Shown here piece by piece: positions 1-9,150 of a stretch of DNA of 64,000 bases. Source of the DNA: Nostocoides sp. (lineage in GTDB: Bacteria; Actinomycetota; Actinomycetes; Actinomycetales; Dermatophilaceae); contig JADJEA010000023.1 in NCBI GenBank assembly GCA_016702415.1, positions 1 through 64,000 of the forward strand, written 5' to 3'. The notes beneath the pieces were generated by a model. That model was given only the letters and a program-made list of their open reading frames with translations. It was not told where the DNA came from and searched no databases. The first letter of the stretch is position 1, and each line of letters opens with the position of its first letter. A program made the translations under genes and the position numbers.

Positions 1-1483
1 GGTCATGCGGGCGATCGCGGAGGGCGGGTAATGCCAACATCGAGTTGCCGAAAGAGCTCCGCCGCAGACGCATGCACGGGCCGCGACGCGCCGCCTTTGC
101 GACGCGAGTTGACGTATGGCGCGACGCGCCTCAAGGGGTTCTACGACGCCGTGATCGCCATCGCCGCCGACCGGCCGGTGGCGCGCATCGACACGGCGGC
201 GTCCTCGACACCCTCCGGCTCGCGCCCATCAACTGCTCGGCATGCGGGTGCCTCCGCACGCCGCTGCCGACGAGCGTGGCCCTGGCCCGCGCGGTCCAGC
301 AGGATCGGTGCCAGCAGGGCCGGTCAACGCTTTCGTCCTGCGACGGATCAGCGAGGCCGATCTCGCCGCCTGGCGAGTCCGCGTCCTCGACGGAGTGGAC
401 GACCCGACGAGTCGGTCTCGCCCTCGAGTACTCACCGGGAGTGGATCGTCGGGCCTTGCGGCAGCGCGCCTCGGGCATCATCGCAGTTCGGCCGCGACAG
501 TCGACTCCGACCTGGGTCTCGCTGCTCGCCGCCGACAACGCCGCTCCGAGTTCACCCGTTGCCCGACCCGGTCTGAGTTCCGTGGAGGAGTTGACCGCCG
601 TTGGGGGAGGACGGCACCATCACGTGCCGACAGCGGTCGTCCAGCCCGCGGGCGACCCGGGGTCGATCGCCCCGTGCGGGACGGGCGAAAGCGCAGGCCC
701 AGTGCAGGACGCCGGCTCACAGTCGTCGCCCTGGTCCTCGCGGCGGCCAGGCCGCACAAGGGTCGGTCCGGTGTCGGCGGCCGACCCTCGGCGCCGCAAG
801 GGGCAACCGCGGGATCGGCCCCGCCACGGACGTCGATCACGGGCCTCGGCTCGCACGAGGAGACCGGCCGGAACGCTGGCTGGACCTGTGCGCCGGGCCC
901 GGGGGCAAGGCCGGCCCGCTGGCGGCACTGGCGCTCGAATGCGGGCGGATCTCGTCGCCAACGAGATCGCCCCACACCGGGCCGACCTCGTCCGCCAGAC
1001 CCTCGCGCCGCCGCGGCCCGCTTCCTGAGGGCGCCGGCCGCACTCGAGGTGCGCACCGGGGACGGCCGGGAGGTTGGGCGGCCTGGAGCCCGCGACGCAT
1101 ACGACCGGGTGCTCGTCGACGCCCCTGCACGGGCCTGGGCGCCCAGCGTGCCGACCCGAGGGCGGTGGCGCCGCACCCCGGCGGACCTGGCGAATCTCGG
1201 TGTGCTCCAACGCGATCTGCTCGGGAGCGCGGTGGCGGCGGCCGCGCGGGCGGGATCGTCGTCTACGCGACCTGCAGTCCGCATCTCGCCGGAGACCACC
1301 TTCGTCGTCGCCGACGTCCTCCGACGGCACCCGGAGGTCGAATCCGTCGACGTGCGCCCGGTGGTCGAGGCCGTGACGCATGGATGGACCGGGACGCTCG
1401 GGAGTGGCCCGGCGGTCCAACTCTGGCCGCATGAGCACGGCACCGACGGGATGTTCCTCGCCCTGCTGCGCCGTCGCGATTGA
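1..1483 (+). pseudogene. rsmB: 16S rRNA m5C967 methyltransferase RsmB, 5'-truncated by window edge, many frameshifts
   Basis: RsmB (Sun/Fmu) methylates C967 of 16S rRNA using SAM. The protein can be followed by switching frames: a NusB-like N-terminal part (ANIELP, TYGATRLKGFYDAV near 60-160, LRISEADLAAWRVRV near 335-390, then EWIV and LRQA), then the SAM-binding motif LDLCAGPGGK near 880-910, DRVLVDAP near 1110, VVYATCSPHLA near 1260-1290, and the C-terminal stretch ending in FLALLRRRD before the stop at 1481-1483. At least eight indels are needed to connect these pieces, so no intact frame exists as written. Motif conservation on both sides of every break argues for sequencing error, not an old pseudogene. 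The start lies before the window. It precedes a small secreted protein gene and rpe; an rsmB-rpe-rib order is common in actinomycetes. Confidence 0.85.
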
Positions 1484-1580
1484 GGCGCCCATCCCTCTGG
1501 GATGGTCGGGCGCGTCGCCCTTTGCCACGTTGACCGACGGCACCCCGAGCGCAGGTCCCGGGGCCGGGAGGAGACAGATT

Positions 1581-2030
1581 ATGGGTGTGATGCGCAAGGC
1601 GAGCGTTCTCGCCGCCAGCGGTGCGGTGCTCATCGCCGGTGCGACCGGAGCATCGGCGGCCCAGGACGAGCCAGTGCGCGGGCGGCGAAGGCGCCGACCA
1701 CGTGCACGATCCACGCCCGCCCTATCTCGGCGGGGCTGGATCAGGGCGACGGCGACCTGACGTGCACGGCCACTGTCTATGGCCTGCAAGGTCGCTGGAC
1801 CGTCCAGCGGAAGTACGGGGCTCGTTGGGTCGACGTGGGCACCCCGCCAAGGGCACCCGCTACAACGTCATCAAGATCTGGGGCACGGCCTATGTGGGGT
1901 GGGCGCACGGGACCTATCGGACCAAGGGCACCGGCAAGATCCAGTTCTACGGCGACCCGACGTGGTACCCGGTCAAGGCGGTGAGCCCGGCCCGCTCGAC
2001 CTGGAGGGACGGCATCCGGCCGAAAGCCTG
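1581..2030 (+). pseudogene. small secreted protein, frameshifted
   Basis: A GGGAGGAGA ribosome site precedes ATG 1581. The first ~30 residues form a signal peptide: a charged start (MGVMRKAS), a hydrophobic core (VLAASGAVLIAG) and an ASA-A cleavage site. The frame then breaks near 1665, and the mature part (CTIHARPISA, LTCTATVYGLQGRWTVQRK, then YNVIKIWGTAYVGWAHGTYR after a second break near 1850) reads in other frames. Its Trp/Tyr-rich short beta-like strands and two cysteines suggest a small extracellular domain of about 110 residues. I recognise no family. The 3' end is uncertain because another break probably hides the stop; a 12-bp hairpin at 2039-2077 gives an outer limit. Confidence 0.5.
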
Positions 2031-2038
2031 GCATTCGA

Positions 2039-2077
2039 CCGAACGCCCCGCGGAGTCGCCGCCCCCGGGGCGTTCGG
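2039..2077 (+). terminator. intrinsic terminator-like hairpin before rpe
   Basis: A perfect 12-bp inverted repeat, CCGAACGCCCCG at 2039-2050 against CGGGGCGTTCGG at 2066-2077, with a 15-nt loop. The following sequence is only weakly T-containing (catgttcc), as is usual in high-GC actinomycetes. It separates the secreted-protein gene from the leaderless rpe promoter. Confidence 0.7.
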
Positions 2078-2102
2078 CATGTTCCACCAGGGCGGGTCCC
2101 GT

Positions 2103-2108
2103 TAGGCT
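2103..2108 (+). promoter_or_regulatory. -10 element of leaderless rpe promoter
   Basis: TAGGCT ends 6 nt before the GTG start at 2115, so the predicted transcription start coincides with the start codon. This fits the leaderless pattern seen at many genes of this window. Confidence 0.55.
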
Positions 2109-2114
2109 GACGCC

Positions 2115-2768
2115 GTGCAGATCTCGCCGAGCATCCTCGCCGCCGACTTCGCCAATCTCCAGGCCGAACTCGAGCAAGATCGCCTCCGCCGACTGGGCCC
2201 ATGTGGACGTCATGGACGGCCACTTCGTCCCCAATCTCACCCTGGGGTTGCCCGTCGTCGCCCGTCTCGTCGAGGTCAGCCCCGCCCCGGTGGACACCCA
2301 CCTGATGATCGAGGACCCCGACCGGTGGGCGCCGATGTATGCCGACCTCGGGGCGAAGTCGGTGCCCTTCCACGTCGAGGCGGCAGCCGACCCGCGCGCC
2401 CTGGCCCGGTCGCGCCTCGGCGCCTGCGCCCTCCGATGGCGCTGAAGCCCGGGACGCCGTGGGCCCCATACGCCGACCTCCTGCCCGACCTCGACATGGT
2501 GTTGGTCATGACCGTCGAGCCCGGGTTCGGGAGCCAATCCTTCATGGCTGACCAAATGCCCAAGGTGCGTGCCGTGCGCGAATCGGTGCGCCGTCACGGG
2601 GGCGAGATCTGGATCCAGGTCGACGGTGGCGTCTCGGCCACGACGATCGAGCAGTGTGCCGAGGCGGGCGCGGACGTCTTCGTCGCCGGGACGGCGGTCT
2701 ACAACGCCGAGTCGGCCGCGGCCAATATCGCTCACCTGCGCGACCTGGTGTCGGTCCACCGGCATTGA
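2115..2768 (+). pseudogene. rpe: ribulose-phosphate 3-epimerase, two compensating frameshifts
   Basis: Interconverts D-ribulose 5-phosphate and D-xylulose 5-phosphate in the pentose phosphate pathway. The start MQISPSILAADFANLQAELE is canonical. After about 2175 the frame moves by one (HVDVMDGHFVPNLTLGLPVV, DTHLMIEDPDRW), then returns near 2415 for the C-terminal half (DMVLVMTVEPGFGSQSF, IQVDGGVSATTIEQCAEAGA, FVAGTAVY). Metal-binding and catalytic signatures (MDGHFVPN, HLMI, MTVEPGFGGQ-like, DGG) are all present, so the gene is almost certainly functional and the two indels are likely errors. The length after correction, about 220 residues, is normal. The GTG start is supported by a leaderless -10 box. 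Confidence 0.9.
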
Positions 2769-2806
2769 CGACACCGCCCCGGGGGTCACGCCGGGGGCGA
2801 GGACAG

Positions 2807-2838
2807 CGTCGCGGCCGTGGTCGGGACCACAGCCGACG
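2807..2838 (+). terminator. probable rpe terminator hairpin
   Basis: An imperfect stem, CGTC..GGC.GTGGT paired with ACCAC.GCC.GACG around a CGGG loop, lies 40 nt after the rpe stop. There is no T tract. A GC-only inverted repeat at 2775-2799 lies just before it. Confidence 0.45.
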
Positions 2839-2878
2839 GCGTGGAATGGCGGCGAGGGTGCGGCATACTAGGGACACG

Positions 2879-2997
2879 TGCTCCGGGGTCGGTGAAATTC
2901 CGAACCGGTGGTGACAGTCCACGACCCGGCCGCAGCCAGCGGTCGGTTGATCGGTGAAACTCCGGGACCGACGGTGAGAGTCGGATGGGAGGAAGCA
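2879..2997 (+). promoter_or_regulatory. FMN riboswitch (RFN element)
   Basis: The conserved RFN core is recognisable: GGTCGGTGAAATTCC with ACCGGTGGTGACAGTCC on the 5' side, and TCGGTGAAACTCCGGGACCG, CGGTGAGAGTC and GGATGGGAGG on the 3' side. FMN binding to this aptamer normally shuts down riboflavin synthesis or import genes. It sits 110 nt upstream of the ribM start, and the intervening leader contains further GC hairpins (for example cgcgcgatcatgcgcg), so control could be by termination or by masking the AAGGAC ribosome site near 3095. A CATACT hexamer at 2864-2869 may be its promoter -10. Confidence 0.93.
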
Positions 2998-3110
2998 CAG
3001 GCCGGCGGCGGCATGCCGTCCGCGCGATCATGCGCGGTCGGTGTCTCGACGACGGCGTCGTCCCCGGAGTTCGTCCGAAGTGACAGACAACCGAAGGACG
3101 AACACCACCA

Positions 3111-3858
3111 ATGTCAAGCCTCGTCGCGGCCGCCGCGGCCGATGAGAACCTCTTCCAGCGGCTGATCGACGCCGCCATCCCGATCGGGAAATACCAACTC
3201 CACTGGCTCGAACTCATCGGCGTCCTCATCGGCGTCGTCTCGGCCTACTTCGGCATGAAACGGCGGGGCTGGGCCTGGCCGGTCGGCATCACCGCCAACA
3301 TCATGCTCTTCTTCGTCCCCATCGGCGCGACCATGGGTGCCGGACAACGGATTCCGCTCTTCGGGCAGGCCGGCGGCAGGTCTTCTTCATCGTCACCAGC
3401 CTCTACGGCTGGTGGCGCTGGAGTCGCTTGCAGCGGCAGGGGGCTCCATGGACGCCCCCGCCATCACGCCGCGGTGGATGACCAGCCGGGAGCGCTTGAT
3501 CACTGTAGCGGCTGGCTGGTCGGCACCGTCGTCGTCCACCAGGTCTTCGTCTGGCTCTGGCACCTTTCGCCGAACCCGTTCTGGACTCCGCAATGGTGGT
3601 TCTACTGGTGCGACGCGTGGTTTTCGTGGGGTCCTTCGTTGCGACCTATTCCATGGCCCGGGGCTGGAACGAGTTCTGGCTCGCGTGGATCGGCGTCGAT
3701 CTCATCGGGGTGCCCTCGGCTTTGCCACCGGCTACGTCCCGACCGCGGTGATGTACATCTTCTACGGCGTGTTCGTTCTCTACGGCTTGACGCAGTGGGT
3801 CAAGGCGACCCGCCGGGAGACTCCGCAGACGGCGGACTACGAAGCGATCCCGGCGTAG
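3111..3858 (+). pseudogene. ribM: PnuC-family riboflavin transporter RibM, several frameshifts
   Basis: An integral membrane protein of the PnuC family. Placement directly behind an FMN riboswitch identifies the RibM subgroup (riboflavin import) rather than nicotinamide riboside import; this is inference from context plus family knowledge. The N-terminal frame gives HWLELIGVLIGVVSAYFGMK and RRGWAWPVGITANIMLFF, the typical PnuC segment. FFIVTSLYGWWRWSR reads in another frame, VGTVVVHQVFVWLWHLSP with TPQWWFYWCDAW in the first, and ATGYVPTAVMYIFYGVFVLY near the C-terminus in a third. At least four indels separate these. Tryptophan-rich helices match the family. After correction about 245 residues and seven or so membrane segments are expected. 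Confidence 0.85.
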
Positions 3859-3931
3859 CCCGGGGGAGCCACGGCGGGGGGACCGGCGTCGGTGGGCGGA
3901 CGGCATACCGACTGCGGCCGGCGCAGCCGCT

Positions 3932-3937
3932 TAGGCT
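3932..3937 (+). promoter_or_regulatory. -10 element of leaderless hisE promoter
   Basis: TAGGCT ends 7 nt before GTG 3945. A GGCATAC word (3902-3908) lies in the same short intergenic region. Confidence 0.55.
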
Positions 3938-3944
3938 TGTCCCC

Positions 3945-4207
3945 GTGAAGACGTTCGAGCAGCTGTATGCCGAGCTCGCCGGCCGGGCGGCCACCCGGCC
4001 GGAGGGCTCGGGCACCGTCAAGGCGCTCGACGCCGGTGTGCATGCGATCGGCAAGAAGATCGTCGAGGAGGCGGCCGAGGTGTGGATGGCCGCCGAATAC
4101 GAGGGCCCGGCCCGCACCGCGGAGGAGATCAGCCAACTCCTCTACCACCTGCAGGTCCTCATGCTCGCGACCGACCTGACCCCGAGGACGTCTATGCCCA
4201 CCTCTGA
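3945..4207 (+). CDS. hisE: phosphoribosyl-ATP diphosphatase, one frameshift near the end
   Basis: Catalyses the second step of histidine synthesis, PR-ATP to PR-AMP. The protein starts MKTFEQLYAELAGRAATRP and carries the family core KIVEEAAEVWMAA and EEISQLLYHLQVLMLA, whose Glu/Asp residues bind Mg2+. Length is 87 residues after correction, as expected. The frame breaks near 4180: a missing base in the CCCC run changes DLTPEDVYAHL-stop into a long read-through. With that base restored, the stop is TGA 4205-4207. GTG 3945 is chosen because of the leaderless -10 box. It is the first gene of a hisE-hisG-PH unit. Confidence 0.9.
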
Positions 4208-5065
4208 CGACGGCTCTCGCCTCCTGCGTTTCGGCGGTGCCCAACAAGGGCTCGCTCGGAATCGGCCGTCGAGATGCTGCGCGAGGCCGGCTATCGCACC
4301 CGCCGCGACACCAAGGAACCCGTCGTCGCCGATCACGACAATGGCGTCGAGTTCTTCTATCTGCGCTCCCGCGATATCGCCGTCTATGTCGGCTCCGGCA
4401 CGGTCGATGCCGGGATCACCGGCCGTGACCTGCTACTCGACGCCGGCGGCGGTGCCGACGAGGTCATGACGCTCGGGTTCGGCGTGTCCACCTTCCGGTA
4501 TGCCGCCCGCCCCGGCGACGTCACCGACATTGCCGAGATCGCCGGTCGCCGCGTGGCGACCTCCTATCCGGGTCTGGTGGAGAAGCACCTCGCGGACCAC
4601 GGCATCCACGCCGAGGTCGTGCGCCTGGACGGCGCCGTCGAGACGGCCATCACGCTCGGAGTCGCCGACGTTATCGCCGACGTCGTCGAGACCGGGACCA
4701 CCCTTCGCGCCCAGGGTTGGCCCCGTTCCGGGGACGTCATCCTCAAGAGCGAGGCGGTCCTGATCCGCCGACCCGGGACCGACCAGGCGAACGCCGCCGA
4801 CACTCTGCGGCGCCGCCTCGTCGGCGTGGTCACGGCCCGGCACTACGTCCTCCTCGACTACGACTGCCCGGCCGACCAGGTCGCGGCCGCCTGCGCGGTC
4901 ACCCCCGGCCTGGAGTCGCCCACCGTGTCCCCGCTGCAGAACCCCGACTGGGTCGCCGTCCGCGCCATGGTGCCGCGGGCCCAGACCAACCGGGTCATGG
5001 ACGCCCTCTACGACCTCGGTGCGCGCGCCATCCTCGTGACGGACATCGCGGCCTGCCGGCTATGA
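4205..5065 (+). pseudogene. hisG: ATP phosphoribosyltransferase (long, regulated form), frameshifts at the 5' end
   Basis: Catalyses the first step of histidine synthesis, ATP plus PRPP, the usual feedback point. From 4274 the frame is intact: MLREAGYRTRRDTKEP, the substrate-binding stretch YVGSGTVDAGITGRDLL, DIVE-like DVIADVVETGTTL (PRPP loop), and a C-terminal ACT-like domain from about 4830 (RHYVLLDYDCPADQVAAAC) that binds histidine. This is the long HisG-L type that needs no HisZ. The N-terminus (AVPNKGSL) reads one frame off, with probable indels near 4227 and 4250, and the start codon cannot be placed; it should overlap or abut the hisE stop. The stop overlaps the next gene by ATGA. Confidence 0.88.
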
Positions 5066-5522
5066 CCACGGATCCGGACGCCCCTTTCTCCCGCGACGCG
5101 GGCGACGCGTGGCCGCCATCGGGGCGATCACGGCCGTCGTGCTCTTCGGTGTGGTCGCGCTGGTGCTGCCCGGGCCGGCCCAGGGCGGGGACTGGCAATT
5201 GGTCGACCGCATCGCCATGTGGGGGCTCGGGTGGGCGATCGCGGCGCTGATGGTCCGATACGCGCGCATCGGTGCCTGGCCCAGACCCGAGGGGCTCCAG
5301 CTGCGCAATCTCCTTCTCGGCCGGACGATTCCGTGGGCCGACATCGACGATGTGCGCTTCGGCGGCGGCGAGCCCTGGGTGAGCATCGAATTGGTCGACG
5401 GCGAGACGGTCGCGGTCATGGCGATCCAGCGGGCGGACGCGGCATACGCCGACGCGGAGGCGCAGCGACTGGTCCACCTTGTCGAGACCCACGCACCCCC
5501 CACCGGCGTCGCCGACGACTGA
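5062..5522 (+). CDS. PH-domain membrane protein, one frameshift
   Basis: ATG 5062 overlaps the hisG stop (ATGA), so it is translationally coupled to the his genes. Two hydrophobic segments (AAIGAITAVVLFGVVALVLP and the WGLGWAIAALMVRYA region) are followed by a small beta-rich domain (LQLRNLLLGRTIPWADIDDVRF, VSIELVDGETVAVMAIQ) typical of the bacterial PH-like domain found in many actinomycete membrane proteins. The frame breaks near 5108, between MTTDPDAPFSRDAGDA and the first membrane helix, probably an indel. Biochemical role unknown; its place after hisG is conserved in relatives to my knowledge, but I cannot derive a function from it. Confidence 0.75.
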
Positions 5523-5603
5523 TAACGTTTCGTCGGCGCCGCACCGGCGGCGCGGTCGCGGCGCAGGGCCCGACCACCGCACCTGAGGGGATTCATCAGG
5601 ACC

Positions 5604-6556
5604 ATGTCCACACTCCGCACATTGACCGTCGCCGGCGCGACCGCCGCGGGCCTGCTCGGTGCCGTCGCCCCCGTCTCCGGCGCGCCCGCCCCCAGCCGAT
5701 CAGCACCCCGACCGCCGTCGCCGTGTATGCCGGTCCCGCCTCCACCCGTCAGACCGTCGTCCTCGACCCGACGGCCGACAGCAAGGCTGCCCCGACGGCG
5801 AAGTTCGTCGTCACCTATGTCGGCTTCTCCACCGCCGCCAAAGCCGCCTTCCAGCGCGCGGTCAACACCTGGGCCCAGACGTTGACGACCAACGTGCCGA
5901 TCACCGTCAAGGCGACGTGGGAGCCCCTGGGCACCGGCATCCTCGGCTCGGCCGGCCCGAGCTACGGCTGGAACTGCTCTGGGCTGATGTGCATCGACGC
6001 CATCGCCAACAAGAAGGCGGGCAAGAACCTCGACCCGTCACCCGACATCGTCGCCCGCTTCAGCAGCAACTTCAGCAACTGGTGGTTCGGCACCGGCCCC
6101 GCCCCGAAGGGCAAGTACGACTTCCAGTCGGTCGTCACCCACGAACTCGGTCATGGCGTCGGCTTCCTCGGACTCGGCAGCATCACCGGTGGTCTCGGTT
6201 CGGTGCAACTGAGCGGCCTCAACACGGCATACGACCGCGCCACGCGGCTCGGCCCGACGTCGACCAGCGCCCTGCTGTGGAAGATGCCGAACAACTCGAC
6301 TACCCTCGCCAAGGCGCTGACCAGCAATAACGTCTACTTCGACAGCGCCAAGGTGCGCGCCGCCAATGGCGCGAAGTCCGCGAAGCTCTACGCCCCCAGC
6401 ATCTGGCGGCAGGGCAGCAGCTACTCCCACCTCGACGAGGCGATCTTCCCCGCCGGCAACAAGAACTCCCTGATGACCTACGCCATCGGCGACGGCGAGA
6501 CGATCCGCACCCCCGGCCCGGTCGCCGTCGCCATCTTGAAGTCGATCGGCTGGTAA
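5604..6556 (+). CDS. secreted zinc metalloprotease-like protein, one frameshift after the signal peptide
   Basis: ATG 5604 opens a signal peptide (MSTLRTLTVAGATAAGLLGA, cleavage near VSG-AP). The frame shifts near 5690; the rest (FVVTYVGFSTAAKAAFQRAV, then the catalytic region) reads in the other frame to the stop at 6554-6556. The active-site helix is VVTHELGHGVGFLGLGS: two zinc histidines and the catalytic Glu of HExxH are present, but the third histidine of a metzincin (HExxHxxGxxH) is Gly. A Met-turn-like NSLMTY follows about 120 residues later. Cys pair in NCSGLMC. About 300 residues after correction. Best described as a metzincin-like secreted peptidase with an atypical third ligand; activity unproven. 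Confidence 0.7.
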
Positions 6557-6604
6557 CCCCCCGGTACGGCCAGGAGCAGCTGCGCGCGCGCCATTCCTTC
6601 TGTT

Positions 6605-6642
6605 CCGAGGGAAACAGGCTCGCTGCGCTCGCGTTTCCTCGG
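6605..6642 (+). terminator. bidirectional terminator-like hairpin
   Basis: CCGAGGGAAAC (6605-6615) pairs with GTTTCCTCGG (6633-6642) with one bulge. It lies just after the metalloprotease gene and could terminate transcription from both convergent sides. Confidence 0.5.
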
Positions 6643-6670
6643 GCTGCTCACGGTGGCTCGCTGCGCTCGC
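6617..6670 (+). repeat. two copies of the 16-mer GGCTCGCTGCGCTCGC
   Basis: Identical copies at 6617-6632 and 6655-6670; the first is the loop of the hairpin above, and an inverted version (CGCTCGCAGCAG) follows at 6674-6685. Similar words recur in intergenic regions of many high-GC actinomycetes. Role unknown. Confidence 0.7.
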
Positions 6671-6931
6671 AACCGCTCGCAGCAGTGGGTGCGGCTTGAG
6701 GGCGTGGGGGGCCACCGTGGGGTGCGGTTGTCGTGGCGTGGTTCTCAGCGCGGGCAGGACCTCCGCCGGAGCATCTCAGCAATCGGGACTCAGGGCGGAA
6801 GGGGGCCCGGTAGGGCGGCGCATCCGGTTGGGATTGCTTCAGCGTCGCGAGCCCGCGGCCACGTCTCGCGGAGGTCGTCGACACCGAGGCCTGGCAGCGG
6901 TGACTCACGGGGCCGAGCCAAGCGTGAGCGA

Positions 6932-8280
6932 TTACGGCTGGTTGGGGTCGATGTCGACGGTGAAGACGTCGTTGGCGCGGATCGGTAGCCAGTCGCCCAC
7001 GGGGGCGTCGTCTTTGACGAGGTTGTTCGCGCCGGTCCCGATGAGGATGGTGCGGAGGTCGGCGCTCGCCTGGAGCCGGTCGATCGAGGAGTTCAGGGGA
7101 CGCCTTGGCTGTTGACGGTGACCCGGGTCCGGGCCCCGGTCTGTCGGTTGTAGCGGTAGAGGTCGGCCGGGATGAAATACGGGGACGGTTTCCGCCGCAT
7201 ACAACCCAACAGCAGATGCGATCCGTCGTGGTCGATCCCGGCCACCCCGTTGAGCGACTCTAGGCCGGTGTTGTCCTGGGTCAGCACTTGCTCCACCCGC
7301 AGGTCCGGTAGCCGCGAGATCTGCACCACCCGGTCGATGTCGTAATACAGATCACCGACCCGCCACGCCGCGGCAACGTGCCGACCGTCGCCGGACAGGT
7401 ACACCCCCAGGCTCCCGTCCGCGAAAGTCGGGCCCACCCCCGTTGGTGGGGCGATGAACCGGCGTCGCCCGGTCGCCACATCCAGCACGAACGGGACATA
7501 CCCGTCCGTGTAATGGTCCTGGGACCCGGTCACCAGGGACCGTCCGCGCTGACCTTGCTCACCTCGATCCCCAGGCCGTGGAACGGCAGCCGGTGGAAGA
7601 CCCCGGAGGGCCACTCCACCAGCCAGAACGACGGGTCATACCCCCACCGCGGCCACGTCCCACCCACCAGCAACCATTTCCCGTCCGCGCTCCAATCCCA
7701 CGCGACACCCCCGAACGGGCGGGTCGCCCCGGGCGGGGACTGCTGCGGGGCCGGTTCCAACCGGCGCACCGCACCCGTGACCAGGTCCTTGACGATCAGG
7801 GTGATGCTGGCGTGTTTCGACTTCAACACCGGAGACGCCGTGGTGAACGCCACCCACCGCCCCGAGGAGACCACCGGTTGTTCATCTGACCCGCCGCGGG
7901 CGGAGACACCTTTCGCGTTCGCGGACACCATCGACAGTTTTCGTGGTTGACCGGTCGTAGGCGTACAGGCTCGGGTCATTGTCCCCGCCCCCGTCCGGCA
8001 GGAGCGCCCGGAACGTCTGGAACACCACCACCCGCGCGTCCGCCGACATCGCGATCTGTTGCACGAACCCGCTCGGCCGGCCATTGTGCATCCGGCTGAT
8101 CAGCGTCCACCGCAACCGGCTCACCTGACCACCCCCCACCCCAGGCACCCCGGACACGCCAGCCTCGTCCGCGCCCGCCGGCCGGGGGTCCCGCCCGGGC
8201 GGCGCGGGTTCAGGATGGGATCGGGGGTTCAACTGGATCGGCGTCCCGGTGATGATGGGCCTTCTGGTGGAGAGTGGTCG
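6932..8280 (-). pseudogene. beta-propeller (TolB/PD40-like) protein, frameshifted and lacking a clear start
   Basis: Read from about 8280 down to the stop at 6932-6934. Repeated propeller signatures occur: FVQQIAMSADARVVVFQTF, DNDPSLYAYDRSTTK, VVSSGRWVAFTTAS, VAWDWSADGKWLLVGGT, LGVYLSGDGRHVAAAW, GVAGIDHDGSHLLLG, ending in FTVDIDPNQP. These S.DG+-like repeats are typical of extracytoplasmic TolB-like propellers. At least three frame changes are needed (near 7940, 7540 and 7100). No signal peptide or convincing start is visible before the divergent hisF, so the 5' end may be truncated or misread. Function unknown. Unlike the housekeeping genes around it, this one could be a genuine remnant. Confidence 0.55.
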
Positions 8281-8282
8281 CA

Positions 8283-8288
8283 TAGGTT
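8283..8288 (+). promoter_or_regulatory. -10 element of leaderless hisF promoter
   Basis: TAGGTT ends 7 nt before ATG 8296, giving a predicted leaderless transcript. Confidence 0.5.
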
Positions 8289-8295
8289 GGGGGGC

Positions 8296-9066
8296 ATGGC
8301 ACTGGCAGCGCGCGTCATTCCCTGTCTCGACGTGGACGCTGGGCGCGTGGTCAAGGGGGTCAACTTCGTCGGATTGCGGGACGCGGGAGACCCGGTGGAG
8401 CGGGCCCGAGCGTACGGCGCGCAAGGGGCTGACGAGCTGACCTTTCTCGATGTCACGGCGAGCAGTGGCGACCGGGAAACGATGTACGACGTGGTGCGGC
8501 ATACGGCCGAGGAAGTGTTCATCCCCTGACAGTCGGTGGGGAGTGCGGACGGTCGATGACGTCGACAAGCTGTTGCGAGCGGGGCCGACAAGGTCGGGAT
8601 CAACACGGCGGCGATCGCCAGGCCGGAGGTGATCGCGGAGGTGGCCGACCGGTTCGGGGCACAAGTGCTCGTTCTCTCGGCGGACGTGCGTCGGCGGCGC
8701 AACGACGGCGGCATGGCGTCGGGCGGATTCGAGGTGACGACCCACGGGGGGAGACGGGGCACCGGCATCGACGCCATCGAGTGGTGTGCGCGCGCGGCGT
8801 CGCTGGGCGCGGGGGAGATTCTGCTCAACTCGATGGACGCGGACGGGACGACCGCGGGATTCGATATCGAGTTGATCGAACTGGTCCGCGAGGCCGTCAC
8901 GATTCCGGTTATCGCGAGCGGCGGGGCCGGCACGGCCGACCATTTCGCCGAGGCATTGGACGCCGGTGCGGACGCGGTGCTCGCCGCCTCGGTCTTCCAC
9001 TTCGGCATCCTGACGATCGCCGAGGTCAAGGCCGCCATCGCGGCGGCTGGGCACCTCGTCCGGTAA
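8296..9066 (+). pseudogene. hisF: imidazole glycerol phosphate synthase cyclase subunit HisF, frameshifts near 8527 and 8575
   Basis: Cyclises PRFAR with ammonia from HisH to give IGP and AICAR. The TIM-barrel sequence is clear: ARVIPCLDVDAGRVVKGVNF (catalytic Asp in CLDV), ADELTFLDVTAS, then after the breaks TVGGGVRTVDDVDKLL, KVGINTAAI, GAGEILLNSMDADGT (second catalytic Asp), VIASGGAGTADHFAEAL, AVLAASVFHFG. Two indels near 8527 and 8575 move the frame; after correction the length (~256 residues) is normal. hisH, hisA and hisB are not in the window, so the his genes are scattered: hisE-hisG at 4 kb, hisF here, hisI at 13.6 kb. Confidence 0.92.
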
Positions 9067-9150
9067 CCACGGGATGCGGGCCGAACGCACACGCGCGCTC
9101 GCCCATGGCGGCGCGGAGGGGCTGTCGGTGGAGTCGGCGAAGATAGTCGT

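Larger units (their letters stand above)
6557..6931 (+). other. 375-bp convergent intergenic region with terminator and short repeats
   Basis: Lies between two convergent genes. The first 120 bp contain the hairpin and 16-bp repeats listed separately. From about 6681 to 6931 I see no gene, RNA or promoter; a minus-strand open frame here has no recognisable protein features and looks like a GC-driven shadow. Confidence 0.6.

Noticed and set aside
6648..6908. 86-codon minus-strand frame in the convergent intergenic region
   Set aside because: No start signal, no recognisable protein; part of it is a translation of the 16-bp repeat.
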